This document shows, in pieces, positions 63,953 to 64,000 of a DNA stretch of 64,000 nucleotides (positions are counted from its first letter, which is position 1; each line of letters begins with the position of its first letter). The notes beneath the pieces were generated by a model, which saw nothing but the letters and a program-made list of their open reading frames with translations, was not told where the DNA came from and searched no databases. The position numbers and the translations under genes are program-made. Source of the stretch: Rhodococcus sp. PAMC28707 (GTDB lineage Bacteria > Actinomycetota > Actinomycetes > Mycobacteriales > Mycobacteriaceae); assembly GCF_004795915.1 (NCBI RefSeq), contig NZ_CP039253.1:2480001-2544000 (forward strand). Reading direction: 5' to 3'.

Positions 63953-64000
63953 GGATCCCGCGCGGCGCGCATCCTGTGAACTCCCCCAGGGCCGGAAGGC
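63953..64000 (+). ncRNA. ffs: Signal recognition particle RNA (small bacterial type), 5' part
   Basis: The sequence from GGATCCCGCGCGGCGCGCAT through CCTGTGAACTCCCCCAG to GGGCCGGAAGGC is the 5' half of the conserved SRP domain IV hairpin. The gene runs off the window. A -10-like TACACT lies at 63940-63945, seven bases before the presumed first nucleotide. Confidence 0.88.

Overview
The window is high-GC actinobacterial DNA, most likely from a Rhodococcus or close relative in the Mycobacteriales. The grounds are frequent GTG and TTG starts, many ATGA/GTGA stop-start overlaps, mycothiol-linked protein families, MMPL and degenerate heterodimeric ABC exporters, and a tyrA / tadA-associated protein / tadA block like that of mycobacteria (recalled, not searched). 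I saw no transposase, prophage or CRISPR array. All domain and family calls come from reading motifs by eye.

Layout. 0.4-9.4 kb: a Pro/Ala-rich lipoprotein, a ZapE-type ATPase divergent from a TetR gene, a mycothiol-type DinB protein, an SDR, a small membrane protein, a UbiB/AarF kinase, a fused dihydroxyacetone kinase, free methionine-(R)-sulfoxide reductase and a LapA-like protein. 9.5-12.6 kb: a compact m5C restriction-modification cassette (methyltransferase, endonuclease, Vsr) with a DUF998-type membrane gene behind it. 12.8-16.4 kb: first heterodimeric ABC exporter. 16.4-21.8 kb: a MepB gene between short repeats, a glycolipid-binding-type protein, tyrA, tadA, CsbD, tRNA-Ser(CGA), and a TetR/FusB-like pair. 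21.9-25.5 kb: a five-gene minus-strand operon (nonapeptide-repeat protein, RDD protein, PHP protein, lipoprotein esterase, lipoprotein). 25.6-27.5 kb: a decayed patch with a YceI pseudogene and a truncated hydrolase. 27.6-34.9 kb: Rrf2 regulator, TetR plus MMPL transporter, second ABC exporter. 34.9-41.5 kb: tgt, PPOX/MerR, an SdsA1-type alkylsulfatase and a membrane alpha/beta-hydrolase. 41.9-47.3 kb: glutamate decarboxylase, a membrane protein, and an SDR / diiron protein / Baeyer-Villiger-type monooxygenase operon. 47.4-51.2 kb: queuosine-precursor transporter, GluQRS, SRPBCC protein and an orphan radical SAM protein. 51.2-59.5 kb: the most interesting block, below. 59.5-64 kb: an Rv2466c-like thioredoxin-fold protein, LysR, an MHS-type transporter with 3-hydroxybutyrate dehydrogenase, tRNA-Ser(GGA) and the start of the SRP RNA gene.

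The 51.2-59.5 kb block joins a YnjBCD-like ABC importer (lipoprotein binding protein, two permeases, ATPase), a TVP38/TMEM64 membrane protein, a CDP-alcohol phosphatidyltransferase, a mercuric-reductase-like disulfide oxidoreductase, a zf-HC2 anti-sigma factor, an ECF sigma factor and a SAM methyltransferase. A 30-bp motif, GGGAACAC-N8-AGTCGA-RGRSTTCC, occurs in both divergent intergenic regions, in the same orientation relative to the sigma gene and the TVP38 gene. It probably marks the promoter or operator of one regulon. The gene set recalls the uncharacterised ydjXYZ-ynjABCDEF operon of E. coli, here under its own sigma/anti-sigma switch.

A second theme is queuosine: Tgt, a YhhQ-type precursor transporter and GluQRS lie within 15 kb, enough for queuine salvage and glutamylation of Q34 in tRNA-Asp.
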